From: Sphingosinicella microcystinivorans
Lineage (GTDB): Bacteria; Pseudomonadota; Alphaproteobacteria; Sphingomonadales; Sphingomonadaceae
Assembly: GCF_003634215.1 (NCBI RefSeq)
Contig: NZ_RBWX01000007.1
Coordinates: 604,849 to 668,848 of the forward strand
DNA length: 64,000 nt
Reading direction: 5' to 3'
Below, one piece after another: positions 51,718 through 60,731 of this stretch. The notes beneath the pieces were generated by a model. That model was not told where the DNA came from, searched no databases, and saw only the letters and a list, made by a program, of their open reading frames with translations. The position numbers were made by a program, and so were the translations under genes. How positions within the stretch are numbered: the stretch's first letter is position 1; each line of letters opens with the position of its first letter.

Positions 51718-52698
51718 ATGTCCTGGAATATGTATAATACTAATGGGAAGAGAAAGTATCTTACGGAATCCGAAACTATGGATTTTGTTAGATTGGCGAA
51801 ACAAAAGAATAAAGATGTTTATGCGTTTTGTTGGATGTTGGCGGAAACCGGTTGTCGTATATCCGAAGCGTTGTCTGTTAACTCGCAAAGCATAGATTTC
51901 CAGTCGGGAACACTAATTATAAAGTGCCTGAAGAAGCGAGGTAAATCGGTTTATCGTGAGGTTCCTCTATCTGAAGAGTTTCTGAGGTTCATGAAAAAGT
52001 GGATAAACAGCAAGTCAAGTTCTGAATCCGATCTTTGGACGTGGTCGCGCATGACTGCGTATCGTCGTGTTTGCGAGGTTATGGTCGAGGCTGGTCTTAC
52101 TGGGGACTATGCGACGCCGCGTGGGCTACGCCATGGTTTCGGTGTTCGGGCCATCCAGTCGGGTGTTCCGCTCAATCTTGTGCAGCGCTGGCTCGGCCAT
52201 GCCGACATGAAGACGACGGCGATCTATGCGAGCGCGTCGGGACCGGAGGAGCGGCAGATCGCGGCGCGCATGTGGCTCGATGGGAAAGGCGGGGCTGGTG
52301 CGGTGCCGGGTGCCGAAAGGGCGCGCCGCGAAAATAAAACCGAGTCCGATGAATGGCTTGAATCCAAGGATTCTGTGAAAAATGTATCAGATGAAAGGCG
52401 CGCGACAGGCGCGCGGACAGATGCAGCGGAGCCGCCGCCGTGGACGCTCAGATCAGCGGCGCGTTTAATTTATTGCCATCTGTTACGATATTGGTTATTT
52501 TGTAACGCGAATTTTCACTGTTTTTCATGGACTTACCTTGCTTCCCGTGAGGTTTCTCGTCTCCGGTCGTTATTGTCCCGGACGGCGGTTTTTCGGCCAT
52601 TCGGCCTGATTGCGGACCCAGTGCCGTCCGACCTGAAATTATGCAATCGTACAATTGTCGCAGATCAGCATTCGGGGCGGAGGGTTGGGTCCGGATAG
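51718..52698 (+). CDS. Tyrosine recombinase/integrase, mosaic and with non-conserved tail
   Basis: Site-specific recombinase. The catalytic part (residues 10-190) has R47 (TGCRISEAL), K in KCLKKRGKS, R138 in the GLRHGF box, H161 (LGHADMKTT) and the nucleophile Y170 (IYAS), as in the short integrase group lacking the SAM-like N-domain. The remaining ~130 residues are not conserved and may be read-through; the usual end would be near 52290. The 5' third is AT-rich unlike any neighbour, while from about 52090 the gene is GC-rich, so it looks recombined from two parents. The start ATG at 51718 lacks a strong ribosome-binding site. It is a foreign-DNA marker. Confidence 0.8.
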   Translation: MSWNMYNTNGKRKYLTESETMDFVRLAKQKNKDVYAFCWMLAETGCRISEALSVNSQSIDFQSGTLIIKCLKKRGKSVYREVPLSEEFLRFMKKWINSKSSSESDLWTWSRMTAYRRVCEVMVEAGLTGDYATPRGLRHGFGVRAIQSGVPLNLVQRWLGHADMKTTAIYASASGPEERQIAARMWLDGKGGAGAVPGAERARRENKTESDEWLESKDSVKNVSDERRATGARTDAAEPPPWTLRSAARLIYCHLLRYWLFCNANFHCFSWTYLASREVSRLRSLLSRTAVFRPFGLIADPVPSDLKLCNRTIVADQHSGRRVGSG

Positions 52699-52716
52699 GA
52701 AGTGGGGCGCCGCGCA

Positions 52717-53148
52717 TCACGCGAACAGATGCGTCACGTCCGCATCGGGCATGACGGCGCCGATCAGAAGCGTGCGGTGGCAGCAGGCCGGGTCGCGTTC
52801 GAAGCAGAGCAGGGCGGTCGGTTTTTCGCCGGCAATGTCGATAAGCTGTTCTGCCTGAACAATCGCCTCGGGTTCACGCAGCTGGCCTTCGTAGACGGCG
52901 GCGAGCCGGTCGTGGTCGCCCTTCCGCGCCGCCTCCCGGCCCGCGGGCGGCGTGCCGAGCGCTTTCAGCCCCACATAATCGATCCCGGCTTCGCGAAGGC
53001 CGGCGGCGAGCACGTTTTTCGAAAAGCCCGGCCGCCGCGACAGCGGCACGGCGCGAACGTCGACGACGATCTTGATGCCGGCCTCGCGCAACGCCGCGAT
53101 GAAGGCGTCCTGCGTCGTTCCTTCGTAGCCGATCGTGAAGATGCGCAT
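52717..53148 (-). CDS. DUF488 domain protein
   Basis: Protein of 143 residues in the DUF488 family (function not known). Signature parts: RIFTIGYEGTTQDAFIAALR at the N-terminus, VDVRAVPLSRRPGFSKN near residue 30, and ALLCFERDPACCHRTLLIG near 115 with the family Cys-Cys-His set. The ATG at 53148 begins the conserved domain; a start 15 codons upstream is less likely. It converges on the integrase gene. No partner gene is evident. Confidence 0.9.
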   Translation of the reverse strand: MRIFTIGYEGTTQDAFIAALREAGIKIVVDVRAVPLSRRPGFSKNVLAAGLREAGIDYVGLKALGTPPAGREAARKGDHDRLAAVYEGQLREPEAIVQAEQLIDIAGEKPTALLCFERDPACCHRTLLIGAVMPDADVTHLFA

Positions 53149-53225
53149 GGGCGCTTCATAGCATTGCTTGCATTGCCCTGTGAATCCTCTCAAATTCCGC
53201 TCAATTACGGGGAGGCTTCGCCCAC

Positions 53226-56200
53226 ATGGACGGGCTGGTTCTGTTCGCGATCGCCGCGGTCTACGTGTCCGCGTTGTTCGCGCTCGCCTATTGGGCGGAA
53301 AACCGGCGCGGCCGCTGGCTGAAGCCGCGCTACCGGATTCCGGCCTACACGCTGGCGCTTGCCGTCTATTGCACGAGCTGGACGTTCTATGGCGCGGTCG
53401 GCAGCGCGGTGGCGGATGGCTGGCTGTATCTGCCGATCTATCTGGGGCCGATCCTCGTCTATCTGTTCGGCTGGCGCTTTCTCGAGCGGCTGGTGGCCAC
53501 TGTTCAGCGGGAAGGCGCGACCTCGATCGCGGATTTCATCGGTTCACGCTTCGGCAAGAGCCGAACGGTGGCTGCGCTCGTCACGCTGCTCGCGCTCCTC
53601 GGCACGATCCCCTATCTCGCGCTGCAGTTGCGCTCGGTCGGCACCAGCTTCGCCGAGTTCACGGGCAGCAGCAATCCGGGGCTCGTCATGGGGCTCACCG
53701 CTGCGATGCTCGCGCTGTTTGCGATGCTGTTCGGCACGCGGCGCTATGAAGCGGCGGGGCGCAACGACGGCGTGCTCTTCGCCGTCGGCGTTGAATCGCT
53801 CGTGACGCTCACCGCGCTCGTTGCGGCGGGCGTGTTCGCGGCGGTGGTGTTCATGGGCCTTGATGCGCCGGTGCGCGGGGCGGGGATTGAAGCCCTGGGT
53901 GAAAAATTCGCGCCCGCCGGCATCGGCATCGATTTCTTCGTCATCACTTTGCTGTCGATGACAGCGATCGTCTGCCTGCCGCGCCAGTTCTACATCGGGG
54001 TGATCGAGGCGGCCTCCGTTCAGGATATCGGCCGTTCGCGTCTTCCGTTCGTGGGCTATCTCGTCATCACATCGGTCGTCGTCATCCCGATCGCGCTCGC
54101 CGCGACGGCGCTCGTCCCAGGGGGCGCCAGCGCCGATCTGCTCGTGCTCGAAATGCCGCTCGCGGCAGGCGCGGATGCGCTTGCGATCCTCGTGTTCATC
54201 GGCGGCTTCTCCGCGGCGACAGGCATGGCGATCGTCGAATCCGTTGCGCTCTCGACGATGGTTTCGAACGATCTCATCGCACCGCTTCTGCTGCGCAGTC
54301 CGCGCTGGGCGAACGAGGCGAATCTTGGCCGTGTGATGCTCACGATCCGGCGTGTGGTCATCGTTTCGGTGATGGCGGGCGCGCTTGCGTACACGCAGAT
54401 CATTCCGGCTGGAGAGCGACTTGCCGCGATCGGGCTGATCGCATTTGCGGCGATGGCGCAGTTCGCGCCCAGCCTCGTGCTCGCCGTCAGCCGCGCGGGG
54501 CGCGACGCGACGGCGGCGAAGGCGGGGCTTTCCACCGGTCTCGTACTATGGGCCTACACGCTTTTCATCCCCGCCGTTGTCGGTGCGGACGGAGTCGCAC
54601 CGCTCGCCGGTACGCTTGCCGACCCCAACGCCCTGCTCGGCATCGATGGGCTCAGCCCGCTCGTTCATGGAACGCTCTGGAGCCTTGGGCTCAATATCGC
54701 CGTCCATGCGGTCGTGGCGGCGCGGCGTATTCGCTCGGCGCGCGTCTCGTTTGATTTCGGCGATGGAGACGGCGTTGCGCGCGTGTCCGATCTGGCGGGT
54801 CTCGCCCGCCTCGTCGAGCGCTTCGTGGGCGCCGAGCGCACGGCGGCTGCATTCGGTGATGCGCCCGCAGGCGTCCCGGTCGGGCGCGGGACAGCGCAGA
54901 TGGCTGAGCGCATGATCGCAGGCGTGGTCGGCGCCCCGTCCGCGCGCTCGCTTGTCGCGTCCGCGCTTTCCGGGGCGACGTTTACGGCGAGCGACGTTGC
55001 CTTGATGCTCGATGAAAGCAGCGGCAGCCTGCAATTCTCGAAAGATCTGCTCGCCGCCACGCTCGAACATATCGATCCGGGTGTCAGCGTGGTCGATAGC
55101 GATCTCAATCTCGTGGCGTGGAACAGCCGCTATCTCGATCTCTTCGATTATCCCCCCGGCATGGTGCGGGTCGGCGCGCCGGTCGCCGAGCTCATTCGCC
55201 ACAATGCGCTGCGCGGCGAATGCGGCCCCGGTGAGGTTGACGATCACGTGCAGCGCCGCCTCGATCACATGCTGCGCGGCAACCGCCACAGCTTCGAACG
55301 CGTGCGGCCGGACGGGCGCGTCATCAAGACCGTCGGCGGGCCGATGCCTCGCGGGGGTTACGTGATGTGCTTCACGGATATCACCGCTGAGGCCGAGGCG
55401 CGCACAGCGCTCGAAAAGTCCCGCGCCGAGCTTGAAATCCGTGTCGAACAGCGCACCGCGGAGCTTTCGCAGGCCAATGTCGCGCTTGCGCAGGCGACGC
55501 GCGAGAAGACGCGCTTTCTCGCCGCCGCCAGCCACGATCTGCTGCAACCGCTCCACGCCGCTCGCCTGTTCGCCGCCGCGCTCGATCGCGAGGTGAGCGG
55601 AAGCAGCCGCGTCCTCGTCGATCGCATCGACCAGTCGATCGACGCCGCCGAGCAGCTCCTGCGCACGCTCCTCGACATCTCGAAGCTGGACGCAGGCGGC
55701 TTTGTTCCGACCATCACCACCTTCCCCCTGAAACCGCTCCTCCTGGAAGTCGCCGAGACCTTCCACCCGATGGCCGCCGAAAAAGGCCTGACGCTCCGTA
55801 TCGGTGGTATCGATGCAAACCTCGAAACAGACCGCACGCTGCTCCGCTCGATTGTCCAGAACCTCCTCTCGAACGCCGTCCGCTACACGGCGCGTGGGGG
55901 TATCATCGTCGGCGCCCGGCGGCGGGGCAGGCAGGTCCGCATCGATGTCGTCGACACCGGCGCCGGCATCCCCGAAGACAAGCAGGACCTGATTTTCCGC
56001 GAATTTGAACGTCTCGGCACCGGCGGCGAGGCGGGCGTCGGGCTCGGCCTCGCCATCGTCGATCGCGCCGCCCGCCGCCTCGGTGCCACGGTCACGCTCG
56101 CATCCGTGCAGGGCAAGGGCAGCCGTTTCAGCGTGACGTTCGATTGCGCCGAAGCTGAGCTGCCGGCACACGACGACAGCGAGGTCGCATCCGCAGCAAA

Positions 56201-56573
56201 TGCGGCGCCGCTTCACCTGCTCGTCGTAGATGACGATCTTGCCGTGTGCGAGGCGATGACTGTGCTCGGCACAAGTCGTGGTCATCATGTCACGACGGCC
56301 AACGGCCCGGAAACAGCGTTAACCCGGGAAGGCCCGTTCGACGTTGCGCTCGTCGATTTCCAGCTCGGTCACGAAATGGATGGCATCGACTTGATCGCCC
56401 GCCTGCGCGCCCGCCATCCCGGCCTGCGCGCTGCGCTTGTCACGGCGGACCGCAGCCCCGAAACGCCGCGCCGCGCTGCCGCGCTCGGCATTTCCGTGCT
56501 CGCAAAGCCGCTTGCGGCGACGACGCTCGATGGGTGGCTTGCGGGCGCGGCGGAAGAACCGCGCGCCGCCTGA
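53226..56573 (+). CDS. crbS: Hybrid histidine kinase with SLC5 transporter domain (CrbS-like)
   Basis: Sensor of 1115 residues. Domains in order: SLC5/sodium-solute-symporter-like membrane part (about 1-490, some 13 helices; YCTSWTFYGAVG near 45), STAC-type region (about 490-600), PAS (about 620-730), HisKA with H770 (AAASHDLLQPLHAARL), HATPase with NLLSNAVRYT and GAGIPEDKQDLIFREFERL, and a C-terminal receiver with D1044 (VALVDFQLG). This order is that of CrbS, which senses or transports a carboxylate and controls acs. Its stop is directly next to the stop of a LuxR-type regulator gene on the other strand, the cognate partner. The signal is probably acetate or a related acid (inference). Confidence 0.92.
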   Translation: MDGLVLFAIAAVYVSALFALAYWAENRRGRWLKPRYRIPAYTLALAVYCTSWTFYGAVGSAVADGWLYLPIYLGPILVYLFGWRFLERLVATVQREGATSIADFIGSRFGKSRTVAALVTLLALLGTIPYLALQLRSVGTSFAEFTGSSNPGLVMGLTAAMLALFAMLFGTRRYEAAGRNDGVLFAVGVESLVTLTALVAAGVFAAVVFMGLDAPVRGAGIEALGEKFAPAGIGIDFFVITLLSMTAIVCLPRQFYIGVIEAASVQDIGRSRLPFVGYLVITSVVVIPIALAATALVPGGASADLLVLEMPLAAGADALAILVFIGGFSAATGMAIVESVALSTMVSNDLIAPLLLRSPRWANEANLGRVMLTIRRVVIVSVMAGALAYTQIIPAGERLAAIGLIAFAAMAQFAPSLVLAVSRAGRDATAAKAGLSTGLVLWAYTLFIPAVVGADGVAPLAGTLADPNALLGIDGLSPLVHGTLWSLGLNIAVHAVVAARRIRSARVSFDFGDGDGVARVSDLAGLARLVERFVGAERTAAAFGDAPAGVPVGRGTAQMAERMIAGVVGAPSARSLVASALSGATFTASDVALMLDESSGSLQFSKDLLAATLEHIDPGVSVVDSDLNLVAWNSRYLDLFDYPPGMVRVGAPVAELIRHNALRGECGPGEVDDHVQRRLDHMLRGNRHSFERVRPDGRVIKTVGGPMPRGGYVMCFTDITAEAEARTALEKSRAELEIRVEQRTAELSQANVALAQATREKTRFLAAASHDLLQPLHAARLFAAALDREVSGSSRVLVDRIDQSIDAAEQLLRTLLDISKLDAGGFVPTITTFPLKPLLLEVAETFHPMAAEKGLTLRIGGIDANLETDRTLLRSIVQNLLSNAVRYTARGGIIVGARRRGRQVRIDVVDTGAGIPEDKQDLIFREFERLGTGGEAGVGLGLAIVDRAARRLGATVTLASVQGKGSRFSVTFDCAEAELPAHDDSEVASAANAAPLHLLVVDDDLAVCEAMTVLGTSRGHHVTTANGPETALTREGPFDVALVDFQLGHEMDGIDLIARLRARHPGLRAALVTADRSPETPRRAAALGISVLAKPLAATTLDGWLAGAAEEPRAA

Positions 56574-57200
56574 TCAGTGCTTGATGCCGATACCGAGCGC
56601 GCGCGCCGCAAGCGCCGCCTGCGTGCGGTTGCCGACGTCGAGCTTGCGCAGGATCACGGTCATGTGCGCCTTCACCGTCGCTTCGGTGATGCCGAGGTCG
56701 AAAGCGATCTGCTTGTTCAGCCGTCCGTCGAGGACACCCAGAAGGACGCGGAGTTGGGTCGGCGTCAGCGCCGCGACGCGCGCTGCGACATCATCGAGTT
56801 CGCCGCTCGCAGGGGCTTCAATCGCTTCCCCGGCAAGCGCGTTCGCAATGGCCTTTTCGATGGTGCCGAGATCGCTTTCCTTGCTGACGAAACCCACGGC
56901 GCCGAAGCGCCGCGCTTCCGCCGCTGCGGACGATGCCTCGGCGCTTGAGACCACGAGGATCGGCACGCCCGGCCGCTCGGCATGGAGCAGCGCCACGCCC
57001 GAATAGCCGGTCGCGCCCGGCATGTTGAGATCGAGCAGGATGAGCGCGATGTCCGCGTTCGCCTCCGCCGCGCGCGAAGCCGTGTCGAGCGTTCCCGCTT
57101 CGATGATGCGGGCATGTGGCCGAACACGGGATGCGGCGAGCGAGAGCGCCTGTCGGAACAGGGGATGGTCGTCCGCGATCAGGATGCTCTCGCCTGCCAT
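56574..57200 (-). CDS. crbR: LuxR-type response regulator (CrbR-like)
   Basis: Response regulator of 208 residues: receiver domain (about 1-120) with D57 in LILLDLNMPG and SSAEASSAA, and a C-terminal LuxR helix-turn-helix (about 139-195; LTPTQLRVLLGVLDGRLNKQ then GITEATVKAHMTVIL). It is six bases behind the acs stop on the same strand, so co-transcribed with acs, and tail-to-tail with the CrbS-like kinase. In CrbS/CrbR (MxtR/ErdR) systems this protein switches on acs. Control of acs through the two palindromes at 59232-59265 is proposed. Confidence 0.9.
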   Translation of the reverse strand: MAGESILIADDHPLFRQALSLAASRVRPHARIIEAGTLDTASRAAEANADIALILLDLNMPGATGYSGVALLHAERPGVPILVVSSAEASSAAAEARRFGAVGFVSKESDLGTIEKAIANALAGEAIEAPASGELDDVAARVAALTPTQLRVLLGVLDGRLNKQIAFDLGITEATVKAHMTVILRKLDVGNRTQAALAARALGIGIKH

Positions 57201-57206
57201 GCAGCC

Positions 57207-59168
57207 TCAATTCTGCCGATTGCCGACCAGGTTCGCAACCACCGAAGGATCGGCGAGCGTCGAGGTGTCGCCAAGGTTAGAGACGTCGCCTTCGGCAATT
57301 TTGCGCAGGATGCGCCGCATGATCTTGCCCGATCGCGTCTTGGGGAGGCCAGCAGCGAACTGGATGGCGTCCGGAGTCGCGATGGGGCCGATCTCGCGGC
57401 GCACCCATTGCACGAGTTCACGGCGCAGGGCGTCGTCACCGGTCTCGTTGGCGTTCAGGGTCACGTAAGCATAGATGCCCTGGCCCTTGAGGTCGTGGGG
57501 CATCCCGACAACGGCCGCTTCCGCGACCTTTGCGTGGGCGACGAGCGCGCTTTCGATCTCGGCGGTGCCCATGCGATGCCCGGACACGTTGATCACGTCG
57601 TCGACGCGACCCGTGATCCAGTAATAGCCGTCGCCGTCGCGGCGGCAGCCGTCGCCGGTGAAATACTTGCCCGCGTAGGTCGTGAAATACGTCTGGAAGA
57701 AGCGCTCGTGGTCGCCCCAGATCGTGCGTGCCTGTCCCGGCCAGCTGTCGGTGATGACAAGATTGCCCTCGGCGGGGCCTTCCAGCACCACGCCCTCTGC
57801 ATCAACGAGTTCGGGTTTCACGCCGAACAGCGGTTTCGTCGCGCTCCCGGGTTTCAGATCGGTTGCACCGGGCATCGGTGAAATCATCGCGCCGCCGGTT
57901 TCCGTCTGCCACCATGTATCGACGATCGGGCAGCGGCCTTCGCCGACGACGCGGTGATACCATTCCCACGCCTCTGGATTGATGGGTTCGCCGACCGTGC
58001 CGAGCAGGCGCAGCGATTTGCGGCTGGTCCGTTCCACCCACGCATCGCCTTCGCGCATCAGCGCGCGGAGCGCGGTCGGTGCGGCGTAGAAAATCTCCAC
58101 CTGATACTTGTCGATGACATTCCAGAAGCGGCTGAAGTCGGGGTAGTTCGGGATGCCTTCGTACATCAGTGTCGTGGCGCCGTTCGCAAGCGCGCCGTAG
58201 ACGACATAGGTGTGGCCCGTCACCCAGCCCACATCCGCCGCGCACCAGAAGACTTCGCCGGGGCGGTAATCGAACACGTACTGATGCGTCATTGATGCCC
58301 ACACCAGATAGCCGCCGGTGGTGTGCAGCACGCCCTTGGGCTTTCCGGTGGAGCCGGAGGTATAGAGGATGAACAGCGGGTCTTCGGCGTTCATCGCTTC
58401 GGCTGCGCACTCCGGCGCGGCGTCGGCAACAGCGTCATGATACCAGATGTCGCGGCCATCCTTCATCGTGATGTCCGCGCCCGTGCGGCGCACGACGATC
58501 ACCTTCTCAACGCTTGTGCAGTGCGTGAGCGCTTTGTCGACATTGGCCTTCAGCGGCACATGCTTGCCGCCGCGCAGACCTTCGTCGGCGGTGATGACGA
58601 GCTGGGAATCGCAGTCGGTGATGCGTCCGGCAAGGCTGTCCGGGGAGAAGCCGCCGAACACCACGGAATGGATCGCGCCGATGCGTGCGCAGGCGAGCAT
58701 TGCGGCTGCGGCTTCCGGGATCATCGGCAGATAGATCGTCACGCGGTCGCCCTTGCGGATGCCGTTTGCTTTCAGCGCATTTGCAAGGCGGCAGACTTCG
58801 TCATGAAGGTCGCGGTAGCTGATGATGCGGCTGTCGCCGGGTTCGTCGCCTTCCCATATGATGGCGATCGCGTCGGGGCGTTCTGCGACGTGGCGGTCCA
58901 GGCAATTGGCGGAGACGTTGAGCGCGCCGTCCTCGAACCATTTGATGCCGAACTCGGCTTCGGTGAACGACGTGTTCTTCACCTTCGTGAACGGCGTCAT
59001 CCAGTCGAGACGCTGCGCCTCGCGTTTCCAGAATGCCTCCGGGTCCTGCGCCGCTTCGGCATAGAAAGTATCGTAAGTGTCGGGCTTGATCATCGCGCGG
59101 GCACGCCATTCGGCGGGCACCGCATAAACGTGCGCGGCGTTTTCGGCGGATACGGCGAGACCGGCCAT
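57207..59168 (-). CDS. acs: Acetyl-CoA synthetase
   Basis: AMP-forming ligase of 653 residues: acetate + ATP + CoA to acetyl-CoA. Core motifs: [20 protein letters not shown] near residue 265, [16 protein letters not shown] near 410, [21 protein letters not shown] near 520 and the acetylation-site motif [14 protein letters not shown] with the regulatory Lys (PKTRSGK). The ATG at 59168 follows GGGAGGAAA; the frame extends 218 codons further upstream over the promoter and the divergent porin gene, which is not coding in this sense. It is followed by crbR in one operon. Confidence 0.97.
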   Translation of the reverse strand: MAGLAVSAENAAHVYAVPAEWRARAMIKPDTYDTFYAEAAQDPEAFWKREAQRLDWMTPFTKVKNTSFTEAEFGIKWFEDGALNVSANCLDRHVAERPDAIAIIWEGDEPGDSRIISYRDLHDEVCRLANALKANGIRKGDRVTIYLPMIPEAAAAMLACARIGAIHSVVFGGFSPDSLAGRITDCDSQLVITADEGLRGGKHVPLKANVDKALTHCTSVEKVIVVRRTGADITMKDGRDIWYHDAVADAAPECAAEAMNAEDPLFILYTSGSTGKPKGVLHTTGGYLVWASMTHQYVFDYRPGEVFWCAADVGWVTGHTYVVYGALANGATTLMYEGIPNYPDFSRFWNVIDKYQVEIFYAAPTALRALMREGDAWVERTSRKSLRLLGTVGEPINPEAWEWYHRVVGEGRCPIVDTWWQTETGGAMISPMPGATDLKPGSATKPLFGVKPELVDAEGVVLEGPAEGNLVITDSWPGQARTIWGDHERFFQTYFTTYAGKYFTGDGCRRDGDGYYWITGRVDDVINVSGHRMGTAEIESALVAHAKVAEAAVVGMPHDLKGQGIYAYVTLNANETGDDALRRELVQWVRREIGPIATPDAIQFAAGLPKTRSGKIMRRILRKIAEGDVSNLGDTSTLADPSVVANLVGNRQN

Positions 59169-59231
59169 GATGATTTCCTCCCATTCTGTTTGGGCCGGAA
59201 AATAGGGCAGGGCAGGGCGCGCGCGCATCCT

Positions 59232-59265
59232 CGACCATGGTCGTAGCTGCATTCGACCATGGTCG
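59232..59265. promoter_or_regulatory. Two identical 12-bp palindromes in the acs/porin promoter region
   Basis: CGACCATGGTCG at 59232-59243 and again at 59254-59265, each a perfect palindrome, 22 bases apart start to start (two helix turns). They lie 64-97 bases upstream of the acs start and 87-120 upstream of the porin start. This is the expected arrangement for a dimeric regulator controlling both directions; the CrbR-like protein is the leading candidate. Confidence 0.6.
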
Positions 59266-59351
59266 GGGTGTTCCCGTTCCCTCGCCGGCGCGATGCTGAA
59301 CAGTGTCGGCATGGTTCCGTCAGGGGATCGGCTGCCACTGGGAGGATTGCC

Positions 59352-60713
59352 ATGACCATGCGCTTGCGGCCCGGCCTGTGCGCCGGCGTTGCCCTGATCG
59401 CCCTTATCGCCAGCCCGGCCCACGCGGAAAGCCCGGACCTTGAAGCGCGCATGAGCGCGATCGAGAGCCGCATGGCTGCGCTCACCGGCGAGCTTGAAGC
59501 CACCCGCGCGGAAAATGCCGCGTTGCGCACTGAACTTGCCGAGAACCGCGCAAAGGCGTCGCCGCCTGCCGTTCAGGCAGCGGCAGCGCCCGCCGATGGC
59601 TTCAAGGTCGGCGGTACGACCATCAAGATCGGCGGCTTCCTGAAAACGGTCGCCACCTTCAGCCGCTGGGACGACGGCGACGTCGCCGGAAATTCGCTCG
59701 GCCGGGATTTCTACTTGCCGCAGACGATCCCGGTCGGCGGTACGCGCGAGTCGACCGACAGTGATTTCTCCGCGAAGCAGACGCGTCTGTGGCTGAACCT
59801 CTCGACCGACGTTTCCGGCCACACGTTGAAGGGCTATCTCGAAACCGATTTTCAGACCTCGCCCGGCACGCAGGGGTCGGAGCGCACGACGAACGGCTAC
59901 AACCTCGCGCTGCGCCGCGCCTGGGTCCAGTTCGACAATCTGCTCGTGGGGCAGGACTGGTCGACCTTCCAGTATGTCGGCGCGCTTCCGGAAAGCACGG
60001 ATTTCGTCGGCCCCACCGAAGGCACCGTCTTCGTGCGTCAGCCGCTCGTGCGCTACACGGCGAAGTTGACACCTGCGCTGGCGCTCAGCGTCTCCGCCGA
60101 AAACGCCGAGTCAGCGACGATTTCGTCTACTTCGCCGACCCTCGCGGAAAACGACGACGACCGAATTCCAGACTTCGCGGCACGCCTGGTCTACACGGCC
60201 CCGTTCGGAGAACTCTCCCTCGCCGGCCTCTTCCGCCAACTGTCGGTGGACAACGGTGCCGTGTCCGACAAGGCTGGCGCATGGGGCGTCAGTGCCGCAG
60301 GCAAGATCGTGTTCGGCCCCGACAAGCGCCACGACCTCCGCTTCATGGCGACATACGGCGACGGTATCGGCCGGTACGTCGGCCTGAACTTCGCGCCTGA
60401 CGCTGTCTACGATGGCTTGGCGGGAAGCGAGCTTGAAACAGTGAAGACATTCGCCGCACTCGCCGCATTGAAGCTGGGCTGGACGCCAACGCTGCGCTCC
60501 ACCTTCATGGCCGGCTACCAGAACGCCAGCTATCCTTCACCGGCGCCGTTGACGGCAAACGACAAGGCGTGGAGTCTCGCTGGGAACCTGTTCTGGTCGC
60601 CCGTGAAGGCGCTCGACCTGGGCGTCGAATATCGGCACGGCGAACGCCAATTGCTGAATGGACTTGCAGGCCAGCTCAACAGGCTCGAATTTGCCGCAAA
60701 ATACAATTTCTGA
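59352..60713 (+). CDS. DcaP-like outer-membrane porin
   Basis: Outer-membrane porin of 453 residues. Signal peptide ends about SPAHAES; a short coiled coil ([20 protein letters not shown]) resembles the periplasmic trimer of DcaP-like porins. The barrel begins [19 protein letters not shown], with LEFAAKYNF at the C-terminus ending in Phe. The ATG at 59352 follows GGGAGGATTGCC. Related porins take up dicarboxylates or other anions. It is divergent from acs and followed 18 bases later by an MHS transporter, so both would carry the same carboxylate across the outer and inner membranes. Confidence 0.88.
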   Translation: MTMRLRPGLCAGVALIALIASPAHAESPDLEARMSAIESRMAALTGELEATRAENAALRTELAENRAKASPPAVQAAAAPADGFKVGGTTIKIGGFLKTVATFSRWDDGDVAGNSLGRDFYLPQTIPVGGTRESTDSDFSAKQTRLWLNLSTDVSGHTLKGYLETDFQTSPGTQGSERTTNGYNLALRRAWVQFDNLLVGQDWSTFQYVGALPESTDFVGPTEGTVFVRQPLVRYTAKLTPALALSVSAENAESATISSTSPTLAENDDDRIPDFAARLVYTAPFGELSLAGLFRQLSVDNGAVSDKAGAWGVSAAGKIVFGPDKRHDLRFMATYGDGIGRYVGLNFAPDAVYDGLAGSELETVKTFAALAALKLGWTPTLRSTFMAGYQNASYPSPAPLTANDKAWSLAGNLFWSPVKALDLGVEYRHGERQLLNGLAGQLNRLEFAAKYNF

Positions 60714-60731
60714 GGGAGAGGAAACAGGGAC

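Noticed and set aside
51625..52390. GTATCAG repeated at 51625, 51650 and 52384 around the integrase
   Set aside because: Only seven bases, not placed at clear element ends; too short to call att sites.
59169..59822. Upstream extension of the acs frame by 218 codons
   Set aside because: It would cover the promoter region and the porin gene; the ATG at 59168 has a strong ribosome-binding site and starts the family's normal N-terminus.
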